DNA from: Reyranella sp. | Lineage (GTDB): Bacteria > Pseudomonadota > Alphaproteobacteria > Reyranellales > Reyranellaceae | NCBI RefSeq assembly: GCF_004297405.1 | Contig: NZ_SCVC01000032.1 | Coordinates: forward strand, 186,001 to 250,000 | DNA length: 64,000 bases | Direction: 5' to 3' | The notes under the pieces: model-generated | The model's database searches: none | Told to the model about the DNA's origin: nothing | The model's input: the letters and a program-made list of their open reading frames with translations, nothing else | Part shown: piece by piece, positions 1 through 8,129 of the stretch | Layout: each line of letters starts with the position of its first letter | Position numbering within the stretch: position 1 is the first letter of the stretch | Made by a program: the position numbers and the translations under genes

Positions 1-2
1 TG

Positions 3-848
3 ATCCGTCTCATCGGCTTCGACTTTCATCACGGCAGGCTCGACGTCTCGGCCCATCCCTTTACCGGGGGAACAGCCGACGATGTGCGCATCACCACGCG
101 CTACGACGAGACGGATTTCGCCCGCGCATTGATGGGCGTACTGCACGAGACCGGCCATGGTCTTTACGAAGCGGGCCTGCCGCGCGAGTGGCGGCGCCAG
201 CCGGTGGGCAATGCACGCGGCATGACTCTGCACGAGAGTCAGTCGCTGCTGATGGAGATGCAAGCCTGCCGCAGCGACGCCTTCGTGGCTTTCGCCGCAC
301 CTCGCATGCGCGCAGCCTTCGGCAAGGACGGGCCGGCGTGGAGCGTGGAGAACATCCATCGCCTCTACACGCGAGTCGCGCCGGGCTTCATCCGCGTCGA
401 CGCCGACGAAGTCACCTATCCGTTGCACATCATGCTGCGCTACCGGCTGGAGCGGGCGATGCTGGCGGGCGATCTACCGCTCGCCGATCTGCCGGGGGCC
501 TGGAACGACGGCATGCGCGAGTTGCTGGGTATCGTGCCGCCGGACGATTCGCTCGGCTGCCTGCAGGATATCCATTGGCCGGACGGCGGGTGGGGCTATT
601 TCCCGACTTACACATTGGGCGCCCTGGCGGCGGCCCAACTCTTTGCCGCCGCACGTCGCGCCGAGCCCGGCCTCCTGGACGCGATCGGAAAGGGCGATTT
701 CTCGCCGCTTCTGGGCTGGCTTCGTGCCAATGTGCACGGCAAGGGCTCGATCGCGACGACCGACGAGATCCTGACTGCGGCCACCGGCTCGGCGCTGGGG
801 GCCCAGGCCTTCAAGGCTCATCTGGAAAGCCGCTACCTGTCGGCGTAA
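3..848 (+). CDS. Carboxypeptidase Taq family (M32) metallopeptidase, C-terminal part
   Basis: This is the 3' part of a zinc carboxypeptidase that releases C-terminal residues from peptides. The frame is open from base 3, so the real start lies outside the window. It begins IRLIGFDFHHGRLD and runs through a HPF...G motif into the ITTRY stretch typical of M32. The zinc motif HETGH is encoded at about 142-156, and the third ligand is expected in the following HESQS segment (about 232-246). A GTG at 84 would open a shorter frame, but the conserved residues upstream of it show it is internal. The downstream DUF1272 gene starts 9 bases after the stop and may be co-transcribed. The family call is firm; the substrate is unknown. 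Confidence 0.93.
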   Translation: MRLIGFDFHHGRLDVSAHPFTGGTADDVRITTRYDETDFARALMGVLHETGHGLYEAGLPREWRRQPVGNARGMTLHESQSLLMEMQACRSDAFVAFAAPRMRAAFGKDGPAWSVENIHRLYTRVAPGFIRVDADEVTYPLHIMLRYRLERAMLAGDLPLADLPGAWNDGMRELLGIVPPDDSLGCLQDIHWPDGGWGYFPTYTLGALAAAQLFAAARRAEPGLLDAIGKGDFSPLLGWLRANVHGKGSIATTDEILTAATGSALGAQAFKAHLESRYLSA

Positions 849-857
849 GAGGGACTC

Positions 858-1109
858 ATGCTCGATCTCCGCCCGAACTGCGAGTGCTGCGACAAGGACC
901 TGCCCAACGGCGCGTCCGACGCCCTGATCTGCACCTTCGAGTGCACGTTCTGTGCGGATTGCGCACGAACTCGCCTGGGCGGCCACTGCCCCAACTGTGG
1001 TGGCGATCTGGTCAAACGCCCGACCCGGCCAGAGCGCGCGTTGCAAAAGTTTCCCGCCTCCACCAAGCGCGTCCGCAAGGATCACGAGGCCTGTCGCCAG
1101 GTCGCCTGA
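858..1109 (+). CDS. DUF1272 small cysteine-rich protein
   Basis: An 83-residue protein of unknown function. It has a run of paired cysteines: CECC near residue 9, then C-T-F-E-C-T-F-C and C-A-D-C in the middle, and C-P-N-C near residue 46. This is the pattern of DUF1272, and the cysteines suggest a small zinc-binding fold (inference). The tail after residue 55 is basic (RPTRPERALQKF). An AGAGGG ribosome-binding site lies just before the ATG. It sits between the M32 peptidase and thrC on the same strand, with gaps of 9 and 23 bases, so it is probably in one transcript with them. Confidence 0.85.
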   Translation: MLDLRPNCECCDKDLPNGASDALICTFECTFCADCARTRLGGHCPNCGGDLVKRPTRPERALQKFPASTKRVRKDHEACRQVA

Positions 1110-1132
1110 CGGTCGCGATATCGGAGTATTAG

Positions 1133-2578
1133 TTGCGTTACATCAGCACTCGCCACGGTTCGCAGGGTAATCCCGCGCCGCTCGGCTTCGAAGACGTCAT
1201 GCTCGCGGGCCTTGCCCGCGACGGCGGTCTCTACCTTCCTGCCGAGTGGCCGCAGTTCAGCAAGGCCGAGATCGCCGGGCTGAAGGGCCTGACCTATACG
1301 GAACTCGCTTTCCGCGTGATGCGGCCCTTCGTCGGCGACACATTCGACGAAGTGACGTTCCGCCGCCTGATCGGCGAGGCCTATGCCTCGTTCGAGACGC
1401 CGGAGGTCGCGCCGCTGAAGCCGTTGGGCGACAGCGGGCTGCATCTTCTCGAGCTGTTCCACGGTCCGACTCTCGCCTTCAAGGACGTGGCGCTGCAGCT
1501 TCTCGGCCGCATGCTCGACCAGACGCTGACCGTGCGCGGCCAGCACGCCACCATCGTTGGCGCGACGTCGGGCGACACTGGCTCGGCGGCGATCGAGGCG
1601 GTGCGCGATCGCAAGACGATCGACATCTTCATGCTGTTCCCCAAGGGACGCGTGAGCGAGGTGCAGCGCCGGCAGATGACGACGGTGCTGGCGCCCAACG
1701 TGCACAACATCGCGGTGCAGGGCACGTTCGACGATTGCCAGGACCTCGCCAAGGCTTGCTTCAACGATCTCGCCTTCCGCGATCGTCATGCGCTGACGGC
1801 GGTGAACTCGATCAACTTCGCCCGCGTTATGGCCCAGATCGTCTATTACTTCTGGGCGGCGCTGAAGCTTGGCGCGCCGGACCGGCCGGTGGCCTTCACC
1901 GTGCCCAGCGGCAACTTCGGCAATGTCTATGCCGGCTATGCCGCCAAGCAGATGGGCCTGCCGATCTCGCATTTCGTCGTCGGCGCCAACAGCAACGACA
2001 TCCTGGCGCGCTTCTTCGAGAGCGGCACCATGACGATGTCTGAAGTCGTGCCGACGCTCAGCCCCAGCATGGACATCCAGATCTCGAGTAACTTCGAGCG
2101 CCTGCTGTTCGATCTCTATGACCGCAACGGCGCGACCCTGGCCGATGCCATGACGGCTTTCCGCAGCACCGGCACGCTCAAGGTCGGCGACAATGCGTTC
2201 ACTGGCGTTCGCCAGCTCTTCGATGCCGGCCGCCTCGACGATGCCGGCACGATCGCCGCCATTGCCGATTGCCGCCGTCGGTTCGGCGAGACCATCGATC
2301 CGCACACGGCGGTGGGCTATGCCGTGGCCCAGCAACACCGCCGCGATAACTCGATCCCCATGGTGGTGCTGGCGACGGCGCATCCGGCCAAATTTCCCGA
2401 TGCTGTCGAGAAGGCCACCGGCGAGCGGCCGCCGCTACCGGCACGGTTGGGCGATCTGTTGGAGCGGGCAGAACGGGTCGATGGGCTGCGCAACGACGTC
2501 GAGGCGCTCAAGGCTATGATCGATGAACGCCGCGCAATGGCTACGGCGCCGGCAACGCGCGCCAAGGTGAGGACATGA
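1133..2578 (+). CDS. thrC: Threonine synthase
   Basis: PLP enzyme converting O-phosphohomoserine to threonine, the last step of threonine synthesis. Its 481 residues fit the longer form of the family. It starts MRYISTRHGSQG, the usual N-terminus. The PLP lysine lies in GPTLAFKDVALQLLGRML (about residues 112-129). The phosphate-binding glycines are in GATSGDTGSAA, and VPSGNFGN is conserved. The start is TTG at 1133, preceded by GGAG at 1123-1126 with six bases of spacing; no ATG fits better. The stop overlaps the start of the M16 peptidase gene as ATGA, so the two are translationally coupled, an arrangement seen in other alphaproteobacteria. Confidence 0.97.
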   Translation: MRYISTRHGSQGNPAPLGFEDVMLAGLARDGGLYLPAEWPQFSKAEIAGLKGLTYTELAFRVMRPFVGDTFDEVTFRRLIGEAYASFETPEVAPLKPLGDSGLHLLELFHGPTLAFKDVALQLLGRMLDQTLTVRGQHATIVGATSGDTGSAAIEAVRDRKTIDIFMLFPKGRVSEVQRRQMTTVLAPNVHNIAVQGTFDDCQDLAKACFNDLAFRDRHALTAVNSINFARVMAQIVYYFWAALKLGAPDRPVAFTVPSGNFGNVYAGYAAKQMGLPISHFVVGANSNDILARFFESGTMTMSEVVPTLSPSMDIQISSNFERLLFDLYDRNGATLADAMTAFRSTGTLKVGDNAFTGVRQLFDAGRLDDAGTIAAIADCRRRFGETIDPHTAVGYAVAQQHRRDNSIPMVVLATAHPAKFPDAVEKATGERPPLPARLGDLLERAERVDGLRNDVEALKAMIDERRAMATAPATRAKVRT

Positions 2579-3843
2579 GCAACGTCAAGGTTACGACACT
2601 CGGCAACGGACTGCGCGTTGCAGTCGACGAGATGCCGGAGGTCGAATCGGCTTCGCTCGGCATCTGGGTTGCCTGCGGTACGCGTCACGAAGCCGCCGAG
2701 CTGAACGGCATGGCGCACATGCTGGAGCACATGGCGTTCAAGGGGACGCGCACCCGCTCGGCCCGCGCCATCGCCGAGGAGATCGAGAATGTCGGCGGCA
2801 GCCTCAACGCCTATACGGGCCGAGAGATCACTGCCTATCACGCCTCGGTGCTCAAAGAGGATGTGGGCCTCGGTGTCGAGATGATCGCCGACATCCTGCG
2901 CAACTCGGTGTTCGATCCCGACGAGCTGCAGCGCGAGCGTGGCGTCATCCTGCAGGAGATCGGCCAGGCGCTCGATACGCCCGACGACATCATCTTCGAT
3001 CAGTTCCAGGAAACCGCACTGCCCGGTCAGCCGCTGGGCCGGCCGGTACTGGGCACCGCGGCGACCGTCGAGGCGATCGGCCGCGACGACCTCTTTGCCT
3101 ATCTCGCGCGCCACTACACCGCGTCGAACATGGTCCTGTCGGCGGCGGGTCGGGTCGAGCACGATCACATCGTTGATCTCGCCGAGAAGCACTTTGGTTC
3201 GGTGCCGCGCACGCCTGCCAACGCCGAGCAGCCGGTGCCGCTGGCCTATGTCGGCGGCGATGGCCGCGAGACGAGGGTGCTCGAACAGGCCCATCTCGTG
3301 CTGGGCTGCGAGGGGATCGGCTATCGCGACCCGGACTATTTTGCGCTCGCCGTCTATTCGACGCTGTTTGGCGGCGGCATGTCCTCGCGCCTCTTCCAGC
3401 GCATCCGCGAGGAGCGCGGGCTGGTCTACGGCATCCACTGCTTCAACACGGCCTACGCCGACGGCGGCCTGTTTGGCATCTATGCCGGTACGGGCGAGGA
3501 CGATCTCGCCGAGCTGGTGCCGGCAGTGTGCGACGAATTCGTGGGCGTCGCCGAGACGCTGAACGAGGCGGAACTGGTGCGTGCACGCAACCAGATCAAG
3601 GCGGGGACCTTGATGGCTTTGGAGTCGAGTGGCGCGCGCTGCGAGCAGGCCGCACGCCATCTCATCGTCCATGGCCGGCCAATCCCCTATGCCGAGGTCG
3701 TGGCCCGTATCGAAGCCGTGGATCAGGAAGCGGTGCGCCGCGTCGCCCGGCGCCTGTTGCAGGGCAAGCTCACGCTCGCCGCCCTGGGACCGATCGACGG
3801 CCTGGAACCGCTGGACAAGATCGCCGCTCGTCTGGCGGCGTAA
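2575..3843 (+). CDS. M16 family zinc peptidase (mitochondrial processing peptidase-like)
   Basis: A 422-residue insulinase-family protein. The inverted zinc motif HxxEH is visible in HMLEHMAFKGT (about residues 49-59), and the downstream metal glutamate is expected in the ENVGG...E segment. The C-terminal half carries the paired R/Y signature of active subunits (SSRLFQRIREERGLVY). The length matches bacterial single-chain homologues of the mitochondrial processing peptidase beta subunit. No signal peptide is seen, so it is probably cytoplasmic. Its ATG overlaps the thrC stop. The physiological substrate is not known. A palindrome follows immediately at 3850-3875. Confidence 0.93.
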   Translation: MSNVKVTTLGNGLRVAVDEMPEVESASLGIWVACGTRHEAAELNGMAHMLEHMAFKGTRTRSARAIAEEIENVGGSLNAYTGREITAYHASVLKEDVGLGVEMIADILRNSVFDPDELQRERGVILQEIGQALDTPDDIIFDQFQETALPGQPLGRPVLGTAATVEAIGRDDLFAYLARHYTASNMVLSAAGRVEHDHIVDLAEKHFGSVPRTPANAEQPVPLAYVGGDGRETRVLEQAHLVLGCEGIGYRDPDYFALAVYSTLFGGGMSSRLFQRIREERGLVYGIHCFNTAYADGGLFGIYAGTGEDDLAELVPAVCDEFVGVAETLNEAELVRARNQIKAGTLMALESSGARCEQAARHLIVHGRPIPYAEVVARIEAVDQEAVRRVARRLLQGKLTLAALGPIDGLEPLDKIAARLAA

Positions 3844-3849
3844 CTGGAC

Positions 3850-3875
3850 CTCCTCTCCATTTGAATGGGGAGGAA
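3850..3875. terminator. Imperfect hairpin between two converging genes
   Basis: A ten-base stem (CCTCTCCATT with AATGGGGAGG, one G-T type mismatch) around a three-base loop lies between the M16 peptidase and the convergent methyltransferase gene. It lacks a proper T-run on either strand, though AAA follows the right arm. It could be a bidirectional terminator or one copy of a dispersed genomic palindrome. No second copy was seen in this window. Confidence 0.4.
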
Positions 3876-3900
3876 ATGCAATCGATTGCGTACGCCTGCA

Positions 3901-4707
3901 TCACTTCGCCGTCACGACCAGCGCCCGAATGCGGCTGCTTACGGCACCGTGCCCAAAGCGTCTTGCAATGGCTGCTGCTGCGATCCGCGTCGCTTCTTCC
4001 AGCGAGCCGCCTCGAGCCTCGATCTCTGTGCGCAGCGGCGTGCCCTGACAGTAGGCCATAGCCGCATCGTTGGGTGAGGGAGCGTTGCTCAAGGTCGCCA
4101 ACGGCGCGATCGAGACAGTCTCGAAGGCTGCGGCGTCGAGATCGGCGCGGATGGCATTGGGATCGTGATACCCATATGGCGTCCTTGGCAGGAAGCGCGG
4201 TGGATCGGAAGGAAAGAGCGGAGCGAGGGCTCGTGTCACTTCGTCGGCGAACTCGTTGTCTTCGATCCGGTCCCACACATTGAATAGGTAGTGTCCACCG
4301 GGTTTCAGGACACGCTTCGCCTCCCGATAAGCCTTGGCTCTATCGGGGAAGAACATCACGCCGAACTGGCAGAGCACGACGTCGAACTGGGCATCGTCGA
4401 AAGGAAGCGCCTGGGCATCGGCTTGCCTGAAGATGACGTGCGGAGCATTTGCCAACTGTTTGCGCGCCTGGTCGAGCATCGGCTGGTTGAGATCTGTGGC
4501 TACCAGTCTCGTATCGGCCGGCAATCCTGCGGCGAGTGCCCGCGTCACCACGCCGGTTCCTGCTGCCACTTCGAGGACAGATCGGGGCGCAAGCGCCACC
4601 GCTCTCGCCGCCAGATCGCGCGCACAATATTCGAAGATCAGCGGCACCATCAGCCGGTCGTAGAGTTCGGGAATCGAACCGATGAACGACTTATCGGTGA
4701 CCGACAT
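3901..4707 (-). CDS. Class I SAM-dependent methyltransferase
   Basis: A 268-residue methyltransferase of the UbiE/COQ5-like group. The SAM-binding glycine motif I is VLEVAAGTGVVTRALA (about residues 44-59). The acidic residue of motif II follows in LVATDLNQPML, and DVVLCQFGVMFFPD resembles the post-motif region. It begins MSVTDKSFIGSIPELYDRLMVPLIF, typical of the family, and starts at ATG 4707. It stands alone on the minus strand, convergent with the M16 gene. The methyl acceptor cannot be inferred from the sequence or neighbours. Confidence 0.88.
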   Translation of the reverse strand: MSVTDKSFIGSIPELYDRLMVPLIFEYCARDLAARAVALAPRSVLEVAAGTGVVTRALAAGLPADTRLVATDLNQPMLDQARKQLANAPHVIFRQADAQALPFDDAQFDVVLCQFGVMFFPDRAKAYREAKRVLKPGGHYLFNVWDRIEDNEFADEVTRALAPLFPSDPPRFLPRTPYGYHDPNAIRADLDAAAFETVSIAPLATLSNAPSPNDAAMAYCQGTPLRTEIEARGGSLEEATRIAAAAIARRFGHGAVSSRIRALVVTAK

Positions 4708-4850
4708 GGTGTGTCTCCAACCGATCTCGCCTCCGCGGAAACGCGGTGGCTTACATCGGCGAGACTACGTCTGCCTTGTGTCTGCCGCCACTCGCCTGAT
4801 GGTGTGAGGATGGGGGCGAGCCGCGAGTGACCGCAGCATTCCAAATGCAA

Positions 4851-4883
4851 CGAGGGACCTTCCCGATCGGAAAGAATCCCTCG
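4851..4883. repeat. 33-base imperfect palindrome in an intergenic region
   Basis: The 203 bases between two minus-strand genes (4708-4910) hold no convincing gene. Within them CGAGGGA (4851-4857) pairs with TCCCTCG (4877-4883), and the centre is a near-dyad around CCGATCGG. The right flank read on the minus strand (GTCATTGCGAATGAAGCGAGGG, in part) resembles dispersed non-coding repeats common in alphaproteobacterial genomes. It is probably a REP-like element, possibly also acting as the terminator of the hydroxylase gene's neighbour. A genome-wide search would decide. Confidence 0.4.
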
Positions 4884-4910
4884 CTTCATTCGCAATGACG
4901 CTGCAGCCGA

Positions 4911-5708
4911 TTAAGCCGCCTTCGCCAGTTCCGTCTGGGTGGCGCGCGGCGGGACGCCGATCGAGGCGCGTTCGATCACTGCCTTCACCTCGGCGCTGCG
5001 GCGGACGAGGTTGTAGCGCAGGCCGGTGTAGAGATTCACCGGGAACGGCATTTCAGCGTTGAAGTCGATGATCAGCACCACGCGCGTCTGGTCGGTCTGG
5101 TTCTTCACCCAGTGCTCGCGCGTGTCGTCGAACACCAGCGGCTCGCCTTCCTTCCAGAAGAAGTGATGGCCGCCGATTTCGATCCAGCACTTCTCCGGTT
5201 CGGTCGGCACGATCAGCGGGTAGTGGAAGCGGATGACGCCGGCGGCCGAACCACGATGGGGTTCGATCTCGGCATAGCCGTGAAGGATGCTGAAGAGGGC
5301 GGTATGCACGCCGGGGATCTTGTTGATCGCCGCGATCGTGTCCGGCACCGCCGCCGCATTCTCCGGGACGTCGTGGCCCCACAGCTTCAGCAGGAAGGTA
5401 CGCCAGGCGCGGCCCGGCACGTAGAGGTCGCGTGGATGGACCTCGTGGAGCGCCGGGATTTCCTCGTGATGGCTCAGCAGGTAGTTGAGGTCGGCCTTGA
5501 TCTTGTCGTGGCTCTTCTTGAGTTCGGACAGGACCGGGAAGACCTTCAGCGCATCGTCGCCGCCCAGCGGCAACTTGGGCATGTTGCGCAGAATCATATC
5601 GGAGAGCTTGAGATTGAACTTCTCGAGCGGCTCTTGTGGCAGCCAGATGTTCTTCGTCAGGTAGAAGCGGCCCTTCTGGCCGACACTCGGTTTATTATCC
5701 GTTTCCAT
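4911..5708 (-). CDS. Aspartyl/asparaginyl beta-hydroxylase family protein
   Basis: A 265-residue Fe(II)/2-oxoglutarate-dependent oxygenase-like protein. The C-terminal half carries the family core: an EPHRG metal-binding segment, a VIRFHYPLIVP strand, then HHFFWKEGEPLVFDD and the second metal histidine and 2-oxoglutarate arginine region REHWVKNQTDQTRVVLIIDF. In bacteria such proteins hydroxylate proteins or lipid A acyl chains (LpxO-like). The N-terminal 100 residues are charged and lack a membrane segment. ATG 5708 is chosen because conserved sequence begins after it; an upstream frame to 5837 would add unconserved residues. GAGG lies about ten bases upstream of the chosen start. Confidence 0.82.
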   Translation of the reverse strand: METDNKPSVGQKGRFYLTKNIWLPQEPLEKFNLKLSDMILRNMPKLPLGGDDALKVFPVLSELKKSHDKIKADLNYLLSHHEEIPALHEVHPRDLYVPGRAWRTFLLKLWGHDVPENAAAVPDTIAAINKIPGVHTALFSILHGYAEIEPHRGSAAGVIRFHYPLIVPTEPEKCWIEIGGHHFFWKEGEPLVFDDTREHWVKNQTDQTRVVLIIDFNAEMPFPVNLYTGLRYNLVRRSAEVKAVIERASIGVPPRATQTELAKAA

Positions 5709-5855
5709 AACAGACCATGCCTCAGCGGATACTCTAAATGGGTTCATACGCCCGTTAGGCAAGCTGGCGGCGGCTCTTTCTCGACCATCAGGCGCGGCGG
5801 ACAGTCTCAATTTCCTACGCCAATCCTCGGAAAACATGCAAGAATTCCGAAGACC

Positions 5856-5868
5856 TATTATTATAGAC
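5856..5868 (+). promoter_or_regulatory. AT-rich -10-like element before the RimJ-like gene
   Basis: TATTATTATAG lies only 5-17 bases before the ATG at 5873, in a 164-base divergent intergenic region. A TATTAT -10 here would give a transcript with almost no leader, consistent with the lack of a Shine-Dalgarno sequence before that ATG. No good -35 was found, so this is tentative. Confidence 0.3.
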
Positions 5869-5872
5869 CAAG

Positions 5873-6481
5873 ATGTTCCGCTTTGCCGACGTCCCGTTGT
5901 CGCTGTCGGGGATGACCCGGATCGCCGGCAGGCGGGTTTTTCTGCGCGCCCCGACCATGGACGACTGGCCGGAATGGGCTGAATTACGGGCTCGGAGTAG
6001 GGCTTTCCTGACTCCCTGGGAGCCGACCTGGCCCGAGGATTCCCTCGGCCGGGACCATTTCCGGCGTCGCCTGCGCCAGCAGATCAAGGAATGGCGGGCC
6101 GGCGAGGCCTACGGCCTTTTCGCCTTCCACAACGAGGGCCGGCGGCTGGTCGGCGGCATCAACCTGAGCAACGTCCGGCGCGGCGTCGCCCAGACGGCGT
6201 CGGTCGGCTACTGGATGGGCCAGCCCTATGCCGGCCAAGGCCTGATGACAGACGCTCTGCGAGCCACCCTGCCGTTCGTTTTCGACGAGCTGCGGCTGCA
6301 TCGGCTCGAAGCGGCCTGCCTGCCGCACAACGAACCCTCCAAGGCTGTCCTGACCAAGGTCGGGTTCCATGAGGAAGGACTGGCGCGGCAATATCTGCGC
6401 ATCAACGGGCAGTGGGCCGACCATCTGCTCTTCGCCCTGCTGCGGGCCGACTATGACGCCCTCCTGCGGGCGCCGCGCTAG
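5873..6481 (+). CDS. GNAT N-acetyltransferase, RimJ/RimL type
   Basis: A 202-residue acetyltransferase similar to RimJ, which acetylates the N-terminal amine of ribosomal protein S5. It shows RRVFLRAPTMDDWPEWAELR at residues 20-39, the SVGYWMGQPYAGQGLMTDAL acetyl-CoA loop (about residues 108-127), and NEPSKAVLTKVGFHEEG near the C-terminus, all typical of RimJ/RimL. The start at 5873 has no clear ribosome-binding site, but residues 1-15 resemble the N-terminus of homologues. The dioxygenase gene begins 15 bases downstream on the same strand. The real substrate could be another protein. Confidence 0.85.
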   Translation: MFRFADVPLSLSGMTRIAGRRVFLRAPTMDDWPEWAELRARSRAFLTPWEPTWPEDSLGRDHFRRRLRQQIKEWRAGEAYGLFAFHNEGRRLVGGINLSNVRRGVAQTASVGYWMGQPYAGQGLMTDALRATLPFVFDELRLHRLEAACLPHNEPSKAVLTKVGFHEEGLARQYLRINGQWADHLLFALLRADYDALLRAPR

Positions 6482-6496
6482 GCGCGAGGATCTTCG

Positions 6497-7366
6497 ATGC
6501 GCAACCTGACCCCGACGTCGATCACCCAGGCTTTTGCCGACTATGCCCGGAACGCGCCGTCGGCCCGCGCGCGGACCTTGCTGGTCTCCCTGGCCGGCCA
6601 TCTCCACAGCTTCGTGCGCGAGAACAAGGTGACCCAGGCGGAGTGGGGCGCCGCCATCGACGCGCTGACCCGCGCGGCCAAGTTCACCGACGACAAGCGC
6701 AACGAATACATTCTCTTCTCCGACCTGCTGGGCGTGTCCTCGCTGATCGACATGGTGAACGCCGCGGGCAGCGGGACGCCGTCGTCGGTGCTGGGCCCGT
6801 TCCACATCGAAGGCGCGCCCGAGCTGCCGAACGGGGGTGATCTGTGGCGCGGCCAGGTCGGCGAACCGCTGGTCGTGAGCGGCCGGATCGTCGATGCGAA
6901 GGGCGCTCCAGCCAAGGGCGCGGTGCTGGCGCTGTGGCAGAACGCCGGCAACGGCCTCTACGCCCAGCAGGATTCGGCGCAGTCGCCAACCAATTATCAC
7001 GCGCGCCTTCCCGTGGCGGTCGACGGCAGCTTCGCCTTCTCCACGGTGCGACCGGTCTCCTACAAGGTGCCGGACGACGGCCCGGCCGGCGACATGCTGC
7101 GGGTCCTGGGTCGCGATGCCTGGCGGCCGGCGCATCTGCACATGATCATCCAGGCGCCGGGCCATCAGCCGTTGATCACCGAATTCTTTCCCGAGGACGA
7201 TGAGCATCTCGACGGCGATGCCGTGTTCGGGGTGCGCAGCGGGCTCGTGCTGCCTTTCGCCAAGGCGACAGACCGCGCGGCGCTGCCGGCCAACCTTGCG
7301 GCGCGCGACACGCTGCCGATGCCAGTCTGGTCGGCCCAGCTCGACCTGACGCTCCCGCCCGCCTGA
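6497..7366 (+). CDS. Intradiol ring-cleavage dioxygenase (catechol 1,2-dioxygenase-like)
   Basis: A 289-residue non-haem Fe(III) dioxygenase that opens catechol-type rings between the hydroxyls to give cis,cis-muconates. An N-terminal helical dioxygenase_N domain (residues 1-95) ends in the LGPFHIEGAP motif. The beta-barrel domain provides the four iron ligands: Tyr155 (NGLYAQ), Tyr189 (RPVSYKVP), His213 and His215 (RPAHLHMI). Which ring is used (catechol, hydroxyquinol, chlorocatechol) cannot be settled. The context is a GNAT gene 15 bases upstream and an ABC importer 22 bases downstream, suggesting uptake and cleavage of an aromatic compound, but no muconate cycloisomerase is nearby. Confidence 0.92.
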   Translation: MRNLTPTSITQAFADYARNAPSARARTLLVSLAGHLHSFVRENKVTQAEWGAAIDALTRAAKFTDDKRNEYILFSDLLGVSSLIDMVNAAGSGTPSSVLGPFHIEGAPELPNGGDLWRGQVGEPLVVSGRIVDAKGAPAKGAVLALWQNAGNGLYAQQDSAQSPTNYHARLPVAVDGSFAFSTVRPVSYKVPDDGPAGDMLRVLGRDAWRPAHLHMIIQAPGHQPLITEFFPEDDEHLDGDAVFGVRSGLVLPFAKATDRAALPANLAARDTLPMPVWSAQLDLTLPPA

Positions 7367-7388
7367 CCTCGCTTTAGCCGAAGACTTG

Positions 7389-8129
7389 ATGCGACTCGTC
7401 GGCGTTCGTGACGTCTCCAAGGATTTCGCCAACGGTGTGCGAGCCCTCGAAGGGACATCGCTCGACATCGAGGCTGGTGAATTCCTGAGCGTGCTGGGGC
7501 CGTCGGGTTGCGGCAAGTCGACCTTGCTGCGCCTGATCGCGGGCCTCGCGCAGCCGACCTCCGGTACCATCGAATGGCCATCGGGCAGGCCGGACCTGGG
7601 CTTTGTCTTCCAGGAACCGACCCTGATGCCCTGGACCACGGCGCTTGCCAACGTGGCGCTGCCACTCAAGCTCGCGGGCGTCGCGCGGTCCGAACGCGAG
7701 GCGCGTGCGGCCGAGGCGCTGGGCCATGTCGGCCTGGCCGGCTTCGAGCGCAGCTATCCGCGCGAACTGTCGGGCGGCATGAAGATGCGCGTGTCGATCG
7801 CGCGGGCGCTGGTCACCGAGCCCAAGCTGCTGCTGATGGACGAACCTTTCGCCGCGCTCGACGAGATCACCCGCCGCCGGCTCAACACCGACCTTCTCGA
7901 CCTGTGGCAGCGCACGCGGTTCACCGCGGTGTTCGTGACCCATTCGGTGTTCGAGTCGGTCTTCCTCTCGCAGCGCATTGCCGTGATGAGCGCGCGGCCC
8001 GGCCGCGTGCTGTCCGAACTCGCCATTCCTGCCGCCTATCCGCGCACTGAGGCCTTCGGCACGTCGGCGGAATATGCCGCCCTCTGCCGGCTGACTTCGG
8101 CGCAGCTCTCCGAGGCGCTGGCGGCATGA
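7389..8129 (+). CDS. ABC transporter ATP-binding protein (nitrate/sulfonate/taurine type)
   Basis: A 246-residue ATPase of the SsuB/TauB/NrtD type. Walker A is GPSGCGKST (about residues 38-46), the signature is LSGGMKMRVSIARAL and Walker B is LLLMDEPFAALDE, with a switch histidine in VFVTHSVFE. ATG 7389 is preferred over the in-frame TTG at 7386. The stop overlaps the permease start as ATGA, so the two products are made together. It energises import of a small anion or related organic solute; the substrate is undefined because no binding-protein gene adjoins. Confidence 0.93.
   Translation: MRLVGVRDVSKDFANGVRALEGTSLDIEAGEFLSVLGPSGCGKSTLLRLIAGLAQPTSGTIEWPSGRPDLGFVFQEPTLMPWTTALANVALPLKLAGVARSEREARAAEALGHVGLAGFERSYPRELSGGMKMRVSIARALVTEPKLLLMDEPFAALDEITRRRLNTDLLDLWQRTRFTAVFVTHSVFESVFLSQRIAVMSARPGRVLSELAIPAAYPRTEAFGTSAEYAALCRLTSAQLSEALAA

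Noticed and set aside
1082..2383. 433-residue antisense frame over thrC.
   Set aside because: Its composition is the mirror of thrC codons, rich in His, Arg and Ala, with no family similarity.
3850..3875. Hairpin after the M16 gene as a strong terminator.
   Set aside because: It has no T-run on either strand, so it is listed only as a tentative terminator or repeat.
4650..4895. Short minus-strand frame in the 4.7-4.9 kb gap.
   Set aside because: It overlaps the methyltransferase start and a palindromic repeat; no ribosome-binding site or conserved motif is seen.
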